The position numbers and the translations under genes were made by a program. From positions 16,432,501 through 16,496,500 of the forward strand of contig NC_053190.1 in the NCBI RefSeq assembly GCF_905163445.1: a DNA stretch of 64,000 bases, in the 5' to 3' direction. This DNA is from Pararge aegeria. Taxonomy: Eukaryota; Arthropoda; Insecta; Lepidoptera; Nymphalidae. Below are positions 42,012 through 52,122 of the stretch, one piece after another; the stretch's first letter is position 1, and every line of letters starts with the position of its first letter. The notes beneath the pieces were generated by a model. The model saw only the letters and a list, made by a program, of their open reading frames with translations, ran no database searches and was not told the origin of the DNA.

Positions 42012-43574
42012 TTAAAGATCCGCAGATGCAGACAGAAAATGATCTTTGACAAGTTTTTTAAAAATGGTAATAGACTGTGCCTCTCGGATTTTAAGAGGCA
42101 AGGCATTCCAAAGCTTAACAGCCTGAACAGTGAAAGATCGGTGGAAGAAAGATGAATTATGTGAAGGCACCCTTAAGATCAATTTCCTTGCAGTACGGAG
42201 AACTTCACCAGGGCGACCAACGAATTCAAATTTTTCCTTTAAATAAGGTGGAGAAGAAGGAAAAAACAACACACAGTAGAGAATAGAAAGAATGTGCAAA
42301 TTCCGGCGAAGTCGAATAGGTAACCACTTGAGACGAGAGCGAAATTGTGATACATGGTCATATTTACGTAACCCAAATATGAACCGAATGCTAATGTTTT
42401 GAAGTCTCTCAAGTTTATTTAACTGATCGTCAGTTAGGTTAACAAAGCTTGCGTCAGCGTAATCCAGAATAGGAAGAAGGAGAGTCTGTGCTAACATAAT
42501 CTTGGTAGGAATCGGAAGGAAATATTGAAGGCGACGCAAAGAACCAAGAGATGCAAAAGTTTTCCTGCTGACTTCCTTTAAGTGATTAGTCCAACTTAGG
42601 GTGGAATCCATAGTTACACCCAGATTTCTAACGCTGTCAGAGTACGGAACTATGAAGCTATTGAATTCTATGGGCGGCAAGGAAAACCAGTCAACTCTTG
42701 AGATTAGGTTCCGACTACCGATAATAATCACCTGAGATTTTTTAGGGTTTACAGTGAGGCCATAGGATCTACTCCATTCCAGGATAACACTTAAATCTTT
42801 ATTCATCCTTGAAACGGCTGTCGGAAGATTCTCAAGAGATGTTTGAGTATAAATTTGAACATCATCCGCATACATGTGATAGAGAGAAGAGAGTTTTTGA
42901 GTAATAGAATTAATGAAAACAGAAAAGAGTAATGGTGACAACACGCCCCCTTGAGGCACGCCGGCAGAGATATCACACCAAGATGAATAAGTCTCTTCAA
43001 CGCGAATACGCTGCCGACGTCCCTGAAGGTAACTACGAAACCAGTCAATCACAGATGGAGATATGTTAAGAGAACGTAAAATAGCCAACAGTACATCGAA
43101 ATCTACAGTGTTAAAAGCATTGCTAAAATCCAGCAAGGTCAACACAGTTAGTTGTTTATTATCCATGCCCCAACGAATGTCGTCAGTAACTTTCATCAGA
43201 GCAGTAGCCGTACTATGACCGGAACGGAAACCAGATTGGAGAGGATTAAGTAAGCACTGCCTATTAAGGAAAAGGTTTAGTTGTTGGTAAGTAAGTTTTT
43301 CAAGGACTTTAGAAAGAAACGGTAAGATAGAGATAGGACGGAAATCGCAGAACTTAGTAGGATTAGCCTTTTTAGGGAGAGGAACAACATGCGCACTCTT
43401 CCAAGCTTCAGGAAACTTGCAAGAAGAGATGGACTCATTTAAAATGTGAGTGATAATAGGCGAAATAATACTTATGAGAGGAATAATCATATTACGGCTA
43501 ACGTCGTCGCTACCAACTGCATTCGAAGAGACTGACAATATGCTCTTCTTAACATCACATTCAGAGAATATATG
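42012..43574 (-). CDS. LINE reverse transcriptase, 5'-truncated (CR1/L2-like)
   Basis: This frame is open for about 520 codons, from a stop at 43577 to the stop at 42012. It begins inside the protein (FSECDVKKSILSVSSNAVGS), so it lacks the endonuclease domain and the N-terminal part. Counting from the TTG at 43538: FRPISILPFLSKVLEKL at 66-82, motif A LDFSNAFNTVD at 136-146, motif B GVPQGGVLSPLLF at 193-205 and motif C YADD at 223-226. All three catalytic aspartates are present. The C-terminal domain has VKLWNALPLKI, typical of CR1/L2/Jockey proteins. Known role of the family: reverse transcription of element RNA at a nicked chromosomal target. The tail and UTR follow directly. The undamaged frame suggests a recent insertion, but with no start, promoter or endonuclease it is probably inert. 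CR1/L2 placement is by pattern only. Confidence 0.85.
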   Translation of the reverse strand, partial: HIFSECDVKKSILSVSSNAVGSDDVSRNMIIPLISIISPIITHILNESISSCKFPEAWKSAHVVPLPKKANPTKFCDFRPISILPFLSKVLEKLTYQQLNLFLNRQCLLNPLQSGFRSGHSTATALMKVTDDIRWGMDNKQLTVLTLLDFSNAFNTVDFDVLLAILRSLNISPSVIDWFRSYLQGRRQRIRVEETYSSWCDISAGVPQGGVLSPLLFSVFINSITQKLSSLYHMYADDVQIYTQTSLENLPTAVSRMNKDLSVILEWSRSYGLTVNPKKSQVIIIGSRNLISRVDWFSLPPIEFNSFIVPYSDSVRNLGVTMDSTLSWTNHLKEVSRKTFASLGSLRRLQYFLPIPTKIMLAQTLLLPILDYADASFVNLTDDQLNKLERLQNISIRFIFGLRKYDHVSQFRSRLKWLPIRLRRNLHILSILYCVLFFPSSPPYLKEKFEFVGRPGEVLRTARKLILRVPSHNSSFFHRSFTVQAVKLWNALPLKIREAQSITIFKKLVKDHFLSASADL

Positions 43575-43577
43575 CTA

Positions 43578-43739
43578 CATCTAACTCCTGTAGTCTGTTA
43601 TTGTATGCATATAACTTAAACAAAACAATTTCTATGTTTCACTTCGGCCAGGCGTCCCGAGACGGCTGACCACTTTTTAGCTTTCCGCTAAGAAAAGGTC
43701 CTAGAAAGCTTTCCTGACTATTCCCGCGATAGTGTCATC
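43578..43739. other. junction upstream of LINE
   Basis: No feature recognised. The 5' truncation point of the LINE lies at the left edge; I found no convincing target duplication. Confidence 0.4.
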
Positions 43740-43850
43740 ATGTCTGTATGCATGTATGTGTGTGTGTGGTATGTATGTGTGTGTGTGTGTGTTTGTATGT
43801 GCGTGAGTGTGTGTGTGTTTGTGTGTGTGTGTGTATGTATGTATGTATCC
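43740..43850. repeat. GT microsatellite
   Basis: Imperfect GT and TATG repeats. The open frame across it is an artefact of the repeat. Confidence 0.95.
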
Positions 43851-44619
43851 AAACCTCTCATAACATTTGAAACGCTTGATCGATTGGATCGCGATTGGCG
43901 GAGGGCTACACTAAACTTAGATTTTCTACAATTTAGAGATCGATTCGGACCGAAAGATTCCGAGAAATCTCAAAAATAAACTTTAGAAAAACTGGTTTTT
44001 AGAATAACTTTTAAACGGCTTTACGGATCGATCCCTATCAGCCTTTTGAGCTCGAAGAACAAAATAAGTATGGAATTAGCGGGAAGTTGCAGGGATGGCC
44101 TGCAACTTTTTCGTAGTTACTTATTGTTAGTAGTAGAGTTTTTTAGAACTACCTACCTAGTTCTACTTAGGAAGTCCTAGGAAGCTCTAACCACGAGGCT
44201 ATCACTGCTCGTTCTGAAATGGTTAATAAAATGACTCAATTATTAATGGACGAATAGCGGCCAAAATGGGAACACAGCGGCTCCGAGAACCGAGAATAGA
44301 GATTTATTTGCATAATTGACTGCCTGGGCCGTCATAATCATTGACATTAAGTTCCCAGAATATATAACACTTGCGACATGGATTTATTTATTTTAATTTA
44401 TTATGTACAAGTCGATCTTCTTTATAAACTGCCGCAGTGTTTGTATGTGGTCGGCCGGTTACATTCTTCACATATAAAAGCAAAGTAGCCGCTTTGCCTA
44501 GCGTTTGTGGACTATAAGAAAGCGATTGATTCGGTGGAAACTTGCGCTGTGTTAAGGTCACTGCAAAGATGCCGATCCAATTCCAACGAGGAGTGCGACA
44601 GGAAGATGTTATCTCAAAT
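43851..44619. other. unique DNA, nothing recognised
   Basis: ATCGATTGGATCGCGATTGG lies just after the microsatellite. No family recognised. Confidence 0.35.
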
Positions 44620-44905
44620 ATTGGATAGAAGCAGGCGTTACTTTGCTGAATTCCATGGATATGTTATTAAAATTAAGCTTAATTTGCTATACTCTGCGCA
44701 GTGGCGTGCACAGGAATTTGGACCATAAAGCAGTAAAATCACATAAAATGTGATAATCCTCCCTTTGAAGCGAGTTATATGAAAATGTTAGGGTAGCCAG
44801 CGCTTTTGTGCATGTATGAAGTGCACACCACTGACTCTGCGAAAAGCAGGAGCATCTGTATGGTGTAATTTATATATTTCTTAAATTTGACTTTGAAATG
44901 TTGAC
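44620..44905 (-). repeat. repeat P, copy 4, split by a hAT MITE
   Basis: Left part TTGGATAGAAGCAGGCGTTA to TGCTATACTCTGCG and right part AAAAGCAGGAGCATCTG to GTTGACTTTACAATGA are the two halves. The second half ends with the same bases that form the hairpin arm at 25408. Confidence 0.65.
44699..44833 (+). mobile_element. hAT MITE, complete, 8-bp TSD
   Basis: Starts CAGTGGCGTGCAC and ends GTGCACACCACTG. It is flanked by ACTCTGCG at 44691-44698 and 44834-44841. 135 bp, no coding capacity. Confidence 0.9.
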
Positions 44906-45270
44906 TTTACAATGATATACAAAGTAACTACCATGTACACATTTCTCATGTAATGTACGCATTATAAGAGTCATCTATGGACCCACTTGAATAAAGATAT
45001 TGTGAAATGTAAATTGTTGACATTCATGAATTCCGTTTATTTATTAAGTATTATTTTTTTATTAAATCTGATATTTTCATTTCCTTTTTTTTGTGTTTTC
45101 ACTTTTAATTAATTATTTAAATGTGACTTGTTATTTAATGTAGAAAATTGATATAATCATTAACGAATAATTTTTGCACGCCAATCTTGGCAGGATATGT
45201 GACACTTATATAATTTAATTAACATCTATGTAAACATGTTGCATGTACCATATTCAAGCAAAATCAAAAA

Positions 45271-45292
45271 ATTGATTGATTGATTGATTGGT
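45271..45292. repeat. TTGA microsatellite
   Basis: Short run of TGAT units immediately upstream of a LINE E end. Confidence 0.8.
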
Positions 45293-45455
45293 TGATGGTG
45301 GAAAAGAGCAACTGCTGAGTTTCTTGCCGGCTTCTTTTCGTTAGAATCTGCCTTCCGAACCGGTGGTAGAGTCACTAAAACAGACAGACTTGACGTTTCA
45401 AAAGTGCTTATATTATAGGCCTACTTGAAATAAATGAATTTTGAATTTGGATATT
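45293..45455 (+). mobile_element. LINE 3' end, family E
   Basis: GATGGTGGAAAAGAGCAACT to GACTTGACGTTTCAAAAGTG and ATAGGCCTACTTGAAATAAA, ending GAATTTTGAATTTGG. Confidence 0.75.
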
Positions 45456-46394
45456 TTTGACTTTGACTTTAATTTTCTACATTTTACTTGACACCGACTT
45501 ATTTTATGCTGTGGAATTTATTTCAGGCTCAATAGTTGCATATCAAAATCGCTTGTTATTATATGTGAATATGCTATTTTCTAAGTAAATATTTGGGCCT
45601 TAATAAATAAAATAAAATGAAACCAATATACTATCATCGCTCTAGGCTAGGCTTATGACGTCTTAACATTTTGACATTGGGAACTCTAAATCGCTGTAGC
45701 TAAGTCTACATAGACGTGGAAGGTTCACAACCGCCCTTGCTCCTTTAACCTTCTGAGGTCTTCGCGCCCTCAGAGGCATTGTCTCCTCAAAGTGAACCGG
45801 GTGACCCAACGACTGTTCACCCCGCCGCGGACGCGTCGCCCGTTGGGTTCGTTTTTGATTAGGCTATTTATTTTACTTGCTTTCTTATTGCTAAAGTTTC
45901 TTATTAACCCGGATGAACCGATTTCGATTTTTGTTTTCTTATTTTGAAAGGTGAATTAGTCGGGAGTGTTCTTAGCAATATATAATGAGAGTCGGTCTTA
46001 GATGGTCATTTATTTTATTTATTTAGTTATTTCTTCGCTTCGATGGTCATTTATTTTATTTATTTAGTTAAGGGAAACTAACGGTACTATTACACATAAG
46101 AGTACCTCGTGCCGTATTTTGTTATCACATAAACCAATGAAGTTTTCACAACTTAGTTATTCATAAACGATAACATTAACCAAAACTGCTTAGGGATTAA
46201 GTACAAAGCGAAAATTATACAACAAAATTAAATAAAAAAAAAAAAACAAAAACTTTAACAGCTTATAACACTTATTTTGCCATAATTGTATTCCTAAAAG
46301 TGACAATTTTGACGTGAAAAATGTCCTTCTCACAATATTTGCTGTTGAAACCATTGCACGTACGAGATAAAAAATTTAGTTGCCGATAGTTTTT
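45456..46394. other. mixed DNA, small tandem duplication
   Basis: A GC-richer patch at 45720-45850 (CGCCGCGGACGCGTCGCCCG) has no open frame. GATGGTCATTTATTTTATTT is duplicated at 46001 and 46042, with a 41-base period. Confidence 0.45.
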
Positions 46395-46587
46395 GTCATC
46401 GTCATTAACATCATTTGAACCCTTTACCGGTCCACTAAAGGGCACGGCTCTCCTTCCACAATGAGAACGGCAGAAGCGTCCAACCAGCCAAACCAGTGAA
46501 AATTCAGAAATTATAAATTGCCGGGGATCGAACCCGTGTCCTGCCACTTAAATCGACAGCGCTCACCGCTGCGCCACGGAGGTCATC
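46395..46587 (-). mobile_element. tRNA-derived SINE, family C
   Basis: The minus strand starts GACCTCCGTGGCGCAGCGGT (A box TGGCGCAGCGGTGAGCGC) with B box GGGTTCGATCCCCG, a well-preserved tRNA-like head. It continues with TTGGACGCTTCTGCCG and the family B/RTE-type tail TAGTGGACCGGTAAAGGG. Confidence 0.8.
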
Positions 46588-46785
46588 GTATAATAAACGC
46601 AGGAAGATCACATACCAAAATGACAAGCAATTTCCTTCCAGCACGATGCCGCGTAAAAACAATTCGCCAGTTACCATCTTAGACAGCAAAATACCTTACT
46701 ACCAGTTTAAATTGCCGCCAAGGGCTAAGCTGTAGTGTAGTATTAAAAAATTACCTACGCCCGCCAACCCATATTTAAGCAGCGT

Positions 46786-47335
46786 GGTGGGTTTTTTTTT
46801 CACTACAAGTTAGCCTTGACTGCAAAATCACCTGCTGGTATCTAAGTGCTGATGCAATCTAAAGTGGTAAAGGGCAATTTTTTTAGGAGTATGGCAATTA
46901 AATCGGCATCTACGCGACATCGTGGACAGCCGAATGGCACAGTTGACAGCGACCTTGCTTTCTGAGTCCATGGCCGTGAGTTCGATTCCCACATTTTTAA
47001 AATGTTTTTTGTGTGATGAGCATGAATGTTTTTCTGTGTTTGGGTGTTTATCTTTAAATAATAAGTATTTACGTATATTATTCATAAAATATTCGCCAGT
47101 CATCTTGGTACCCATAACACAAGCTACGCTTACTTTGGGACTAGTTGGCGATGTGTGTATTGTCGTAGTATATTTATTTATTAATCGTAGGTACCGGAAC
47201 GCTAAATCCCTTAGCGGCACGTCTTTGTTGTTTGGTTGGTAACTAGCCACCGCCGAAGCCTCCCACCAGTTCCGTTCCGTTTCCGAAGACCGTGCTAAGT
47301 GGGATGTTAATAGGCCGATTCTGGTTAACTGGGCC
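46786..47335 (-). mobile_element. SINE M, split by SINE A
   Basis: The left part has a T run and TTAGCCTTGACTGCAAAATC to GCGACATCGT. The right part has TACCGGAACGCTAAATCCC to GTAACTAGCCACCGCCGAAG. The SINE A at 46924-47183 interrupts it at ATCGT. Confidence 0.7.
46924..47183 (+). mobile_element. SINE, family A, inserted in SINE M
   Basis: The head ACAGCCGAATGGCACAGTTG, B box GAGTTCGATTCCC and terminal CGATGTGTGTATTGTCG are all present. ATCGT occurs at both junctions (46919-46923 and 47184-47188), consistent with a short target duplication. Confidence 0.8.
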
Positions 47336-47489
47336 CTCAAATAATTTACTCACACAGTTATCTAACAATTTAATTTGCGTCATCAACTCATTCCCCGAGC
47401 TATTATTGCCATTATCTAATTAGTGGTGAGTTATACCTACATTGTATTTGTGATAAGGTGACTCGTTCAGGTTCAATGTTCTTGTGACA

Positions 47490-48090
47490 TTCTTGTCCGA
47501 TAGGGCATGTAATATTCACGGGGGGTACTTTATAAAGTTTTAAAGGCTATAACTAGGTACACCGTACGCACCAAAATAACGGTTTTAGTGCTTTGTCAGT
47601 TCAGCTACGATTATTTTCTTTTAGCAGTCGATAATTCTGCATTGATAGGCCTTGGGATATTTTGTGGGAGGGTCTTATATAGTTACAATTCTCTCAATTC
47701 ATACCAAAATTAGTTTTAGTGTATTGCCCATTCGTTTGGACCGAGAGGCCTTGGGATATTCAGAAGGGGTGCTTTTTAAAGTTTGACCAATGTTACAGTC
47801 TGCTCAGTTTCAGTGTTTTGCCGTTACAGTTACGTTCATTTTCGTTTAACAGTCTTGACCGATAGGGCGTGGAATATTCATTGGGGGTGCTTTATAAAGT
47901 TTTAAAGTCGTTAAATATAGATGCCAAAATTACAGATTCTTGTACTTTGCCAATTCAGCTGCTTGTTCAACTGTCGGATTAAAACTAAAGTAAGCTGCAA
48001 GAGTGTTTTGAAAGTTGGCTTAGACGAATGGAATTTGAAGAGCATGATGGGGAATATTCAAAAGACATGAAATAAATTTTAGCTACATTT
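47490..48090 (+). repeat. irregular tandem array, first part
   Basis: The anchor AATATTCA or a close variant occurs at 47511, 47656, 47755, 47873 and 48053. It is usually followed by GGGGGTGCTTTATAAAG-like sequence and, later in the unit, by GTGCTTTGCCAATTCAGCT-like sequence (near 47591, 47814, 47942). Spacing varies from about 100 to 180 bases. Confidence 0.7.
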
Positions 48091-48098
48091 TTTTTTTG

Positions 48099-48294
48099 AG
48101 AGCCGATAAGCGCAGTGGGTATGAACATGGATATTTTTGTGTCTGGGTCATGAGTGTTTGTTTGTTTATTATAAGTATTTATGTTTATTATATTCCTAAA
48201 AATATTCATCAGCTATCTTAGTACCCATAACAGGTCTATAGGGCTAGATAGCGATGTGTGTATTGTCGTAGCATATTTATTTATTTATTTATAT
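48099..48294 (+). mobile_element. SINE, family A, head shortened
   Basis: GAGAGCCGATAAGCGCAG, then a deletion to the body, then AGATAGCGATGTGTGTATTG and TTTATTTATT. Confidence 0.75.
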
Positions 48295-48439
48295 GTTGAA
48301 TACTTTTTCTTTATCTCAACATTACCTTATTATTGAGCAACCAACCTATAGGTATGTAAAAATTCTAGAACTAGGTACTATTGTATAATACTTTTGTATT
48401 GTATAATATAAATATTTGTGAATTTAACTGCGTTTATTT

Positions 48440-49010
48440 TCCATCTGGTCGGTCCAAATTCAGAAGGCATGCTTTATGAAGTTTTATTTTTTAAGGTATC
48501 AGTGGCAAAGGGCCGCTTCTGAGGCATTAGAACTCAACAGAAAAAACCTATGCATCCTAGTGCTAGCGCTTACGGGGCAATGTGGGCTTAACAGACACAT
48601 GTTCAACCTAAAGCTGCAGGACACAGATCTATGTAGACTCTGTAAGGAGGCTGCGGAGACGCCGCTGCATTTGATCTGTTCCTGCCCCGCGTTGATGCAT
48701 AAACGCAGCACTCTTTTGGGGAAGCACATAATGCAACCAGAGGATGCTAAATTTCTTTGAGCAAGGAAAGTGCTGCTTTTCCTGAAGGCGACCTTCTGGG
48801 GGCGCTTGCTGGGAGATCTAGACAGCGGCGTCACAATAGATCGTAGCCGGTCGACGTGACACCAGGGACCAGCCGAACCTGAGCCGCAAGCAGAAGAAGA
48901 AGGAGAAGGTATCAGTGCTTTGCCAATTCAGCTATGTTAATGTTATTTTATCGGTTTTAACCGAGAACACGTGGAAAATTCAGAGGGGATGCTTGATCAA
49001 TCCGAAATAT
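48440..49010 (+). repeat. irregular tandem array, second part, split by a LINE
   Basis: AAATTCAGAAGGCATGCTTT precedes the LINE insertion. GTGCTTTGCCAATTCAGCTA follows it at 48915, and AAAATTCAGAGGGGATGCTT lies at 48971. These continue the unit pattern of 47490-48090. Confidence 0.65.
48505..48905 (+). pseudogene. LINE fragment, 12-bp TSD
   Basis: Flanked by AAGGTATCAGTG at 48493-48504 and 48906-48917. The plus frame reads LVLALTGQCGLNRHMFNLKL, then DTDLCRLCKEAAETPLHLIC, then SCPAL. This is the end of an RNase H-like region and a CCHC knuckle (C-x2-C-x8-H-x4-C) seen in R1/I-type LINEs. The 3' end closes in GAAGAAGAAGGAG triplets. The copy is strongly 5'-truncated. Confidence 0.8.
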
Positions 49011-49137
49011 ATTTGAAACACGCACCCCCGCTGTGTTTTTGGGGAGCTGAAATTTTGGCGGTACTTTGTATGATATTTTCCTCGCATGCCCTTTGAGGTG
49101 TTGATCATTTTTATAGGAGACGGTTAGCCACTTATAC

Positions 49138-49400
49138 AGCCGATTGGCGCAGTTTGCAGCAACCCTGCTTTCTAAGCCCAGGGCCGTGGGTTCGAATCCC
49201 ACAACTGGTAAATGTTTGTGTGATGAGCATGAATGTTTGTCAGTGTCGGAGTGTTTATATGTATATTCTGAGTATTTATGTATATTATTCATAAAAATAT
49301 TCATCAGTCGTCTTAGTACCCATAACATAAGCTACGCTTACTTTGGGGCTAGATGGCGGTGTGTGCATTGTCGTAGTATATTTATATTTATAAAAAATAA
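49138..49400 (+). mobile_element. SINE, family A, full length
   Basis: CAGCCGATTGGCGCAGTTTG, B box GGTTCGAATCCC and terminal GATGGCGGTGTGTGCATTG. One of the best-preserved copies. Confidence 0.85.
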
Positions 49401-49502
49401 AATAGAATAGAGCTTTTTTTACTTATTTTACTTATCATAGGATTAGCCATCTGCTTAGTCCTTCAAATAAATACTTTAAGCAAAATAAAGCTTGTGTTAC
49501 TT

Positions 49503-49770
49503 CATCATCATCACTCCAACCGATTGACGTCCAATGCTGGATATAGGTGCAGGAAGCTCTAAAATCCACGGTCCCGGGCCTTTTGTTTCCAGTGACTCGC
49601 AGCGACTCATTTAATGTCATCTGTCCATCTCGTTGGGGGTTCTACAAACGCTCCGTTTACCGGTGCCGTCGCCATTCCAGTACCTTGAGACCCCATCGAC
49701 CATCGTCTATCGGATCTCCGAGATATGTGCCCGCCCATTGCTATTTCAGCTTTGCGACTCCCTGAGCTAC
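49503..49770 (-). pseudogene. RTE C-terminus and tail
   Basis: The minus strand reads AEIAMGGHISRRSDRRWS, then in the same frame FVEPPTRWTDDIK, then a stop. The tail ends in the reverse of ATCATCATCACTCC. This is decayed RTE reverse-transcriptase C-terminus. Confidence 0.7.
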
Positions 49771-50039
49771 GTCGGTATGAATTAGGCAAAGACAAAGTCA
49801 CAAATATCTTTGTACAAGTAGGACTATAGATGGCACTTTTGATGCGTACATCATATGAGAACAATATTTATTACTTAGGCAATACGTATTAAGAAGCTTT
49901 CGCGGTTTATCTGAACATCTGGCAAGTGGCAAACCCAGTTATAACAGACCACTGACAATATAACCGCTTTGAGATTACTTATCTTGTGATTGCAGAAATA
50001 GTCCTTAATTTGTTGTTAATGTAGTAATAATCAATATAT
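49771..50039. other. AT-rich DNA, nothing recognised
   Basis: No gene or repeat family recognised. Confidence 0.35.
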
Positions 50040-50098
50040 TTTTTTTAATATACTACGACAATACACACATCGCCATCTAGCCCCAAAGTAAATATATA
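50040..50098 (-). mobile_element. SINE family A terminus
   Basis: TACTACGACAATACACACAT and CGCCATCTAGCCCCAAAGT: only the final 60 bases remain. Confidence 0.7.
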
Positions 50099-50187
50099 GG
50101 TACACAAAGAAATACAATTTAAATATCTGTTTGTGTATGTAAAATAACTAAGTACTTCTTATTTAAAGCTCTATTCTTATTGTGTGT

Positions 50188-50217
50188 TGTGTGTATTGTC
50201 GTAGTATATTTATTTTT
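50188..50217 (+). mobile_element. SINE family A terminus, inverted partner
   Basis: Thirty terminal bases in plus orientation face the minus-strand SINE that starts three bases later. Confidence 0.7.
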
Positions 50218-50220
50218 ATA

Positions 50221-50472
50221 AAAAATAAATATACTACGACAATACACACACCGCCATTTAGTCCCAAAGTAAGCGTAGCTTTTGTTATGGGTACTGAGAT
50301 AGCTGTTGAATATTTTTATGAATAATATACAAAAATACGTAGATATACACATAGACACCAAGACACTGAAAAACATTCATGCTCATCGCACAAACATTTT
50401 CCGGGTGTGGGAATCGAACCCACGGCCTTGGTTTCAGAAAGCAGGGTCGCTGCAAACTGCGCTAATCGGCCA
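50221..50472 (-). mobile_element. SINE, family A, full length
   Basis: Terminal signature at the left and tRNA head (GGGTGTGGGAATCGAACCC … AACTGCGCTAATCGGCC) at the right. Confidence 0.85.
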
Positions 50473-50499
50473 AGCAATTTATAATAAAATAAAATTTCC

Positions 50500-50565
50500 C
50501 CTGCTGGTAATCGAACTCAGGCCCTCCCACTTAAATCACGTTGACATCTGCGCTAGGGACGTCGT
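50500..50565 (-). mobile_element. SINE head, family C type
   Basis: The minus strand reads ACGTCCCTAGCGCAGATGTC and B-box GAGTTCGATTACC. Only the tRNA-like head is recognisable. Confidence 0.55.
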
Positions 50566-50799
50566 AAAAGTTATTCTTTTCAGACAAATTCGGTGGAGCG
50601 CCTAGTATAATTAATTATTAACGTAGGTAGGAACGCAAGCTGCAACTAAGTTAAAGATAAAGTTAATATTATTTATCTGTGTAATACATTTTCAAGTGCA
50701 GATGTTTGCAAAAAAACTGGTCTCAAAATTTAATACGCCATATGTCTCGAGCATGTGAAAGTTGAATGATATAGGTATATAATTATTAATTACTTGCTG

Positions 50800-50880
50800 T
50801 TTTCGCGACTTCGCCTATATTGGGTTTATGCTTTGGTTTTAAATAACGCGGGAACTGTCTTTTTACACGGCATTAGAAGC
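50800..50880 (-). mobile_element. Helitron-like 3' fragment
   Basis: TTGCTGTTTTCGCGACTTCG is a decayed reverse copy of the Helitron-like terminus. Confidence 0.45.
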
Positions 50881-50934
50881 ATACTTAGTATAATAAATAC
50901 TACATACTTACTTATAAATATTTTACTATACAAT

Positions 50935-51130
50935 CATCAAAGCTTATAACAGTCCACTGCTGGGCTAACGGTGTCTTCGAAGGGGGGGCTTTGGTCATAA
51001 TCACCACGCTGGCCAGACGGGTTGGTGTTCGCAGTAGATTGTAGTAGTAGCAGTAAGAAGAGGGGCACAACTGTATTCGCCTTAAGATTTTGCTCCGGGC
51101 ACATCCCCCTGAATTGATTTGCACACCTAC
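50935..51130 (+). repeat. interspersed repeat N
   Basis: GTCCACTGCTGGGCTAACGG and GCAGTAGATTGTAGTAGTAG match 57113-57262 in order and orientation. Class unknown, possibly an RTE relative. Confidence 0.45.
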
Positions 51131-51199
51131 TGAGAAAATCCATGTCGCCTAAGTGCTCCGAGTGCAATGTTATCGAGGATGTTTATCTAGTTTACTACA

Positions 51200-51470
51200 C
51201 GATTGATGAATTCCTAAACGACAAGGCTGCTTGCAAGCAGGCCACTCCGCTCTCATCTCTCACAAAACAGAAAAATTCTAAAGATTGTTAAACTTTAAAA
51301 TGATGTTGGAAAAGAGCAATCTGCTGAGTTTCTTGCCGGCTCTTCTCAGTGGAATCTGCCTTCCGAACCGGTGGTAGAATCTCTACAAAAAGACTTGACG
51401 TTTCATACGTGCTTATTAATTAGGCCTACTTGAAATAAATGAATTTTGAATTTTGAATTTTTGAATTTTA
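51200..51470 (+). mobile_element. LINE 3' end, family E
   Basis: GATTGATGAATTCCTAAACG to GATGTTGGAAAAGAGCAATC and TAGGCCTACTTGAAATAAAT, ending in TTTTGAA repeats at 51439-51468. Confidence 0.8.
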
Positions 51471-51475
51471 TCACA

Positions 51476-52122
51476 TTTTGGTGGAATGCGTCCGAAACGA
51501 ATTAGAAAGACTCGTTCAGGGCTCACTTTAATCTTGATTTGCGGGAACTGGGGGTATGTAACACTGTTTTGGCGCATCCATTATCTAAGGAGGCCAGACA
51601 ACTTTGTGACATAAAATAAGTACCCATTAAGCGTAGGCAGTAATGAATATCCTGTAAGTAGCTCTGATGAGGGTGGTATGTTCAGAATTGAAAAACCCTC
51701 CATATAAAAATTAAAAAAAAAAAAAGTTTGTACGCTTCACAAGAGCTTGTGATATGTAAGCTTATTTTAATAAAGTTTTCTTAGCAGACATTATATAGGT
51801 AGGTTTGTTTCTACTGAGGGGCATTGTCTATTCGAATGAGTCGATTCTCTACGCTCCACATAGCAAACAATAAATTTTCATATCATTACATTTATGTGTG
51901 CGTAACTACTCGGCCATAACTCAGTAACGGGGATGGTAAAAGTTTAACTCTTCAGCCTACGGAGTCCATAGCTGGAGTGATGGCCTCGCCAAATTTTATA
52001 ATTTGCACATAATCACCACGCGGCCAGGAGCGAAGGGTAGAGATAAGCTTTCCTTTGTACAGTTCTTGTATCATATGCTCTCATTCGCATTTTACATAAA
52101 TATATATACATCCCTATCCCTA
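51476..52122. other. unique DNA, nothing recognised
   Basis: No gene or repeat family recognised. Three TATCCC units immediately precede the Helitron-like element. Confidence 0.35.

Noticed and set aside
43740..43979. 79-codon frame beginning MSVCMYVCVWYVCVC
   Set aside because: The first half is a translated GT microsatellite.
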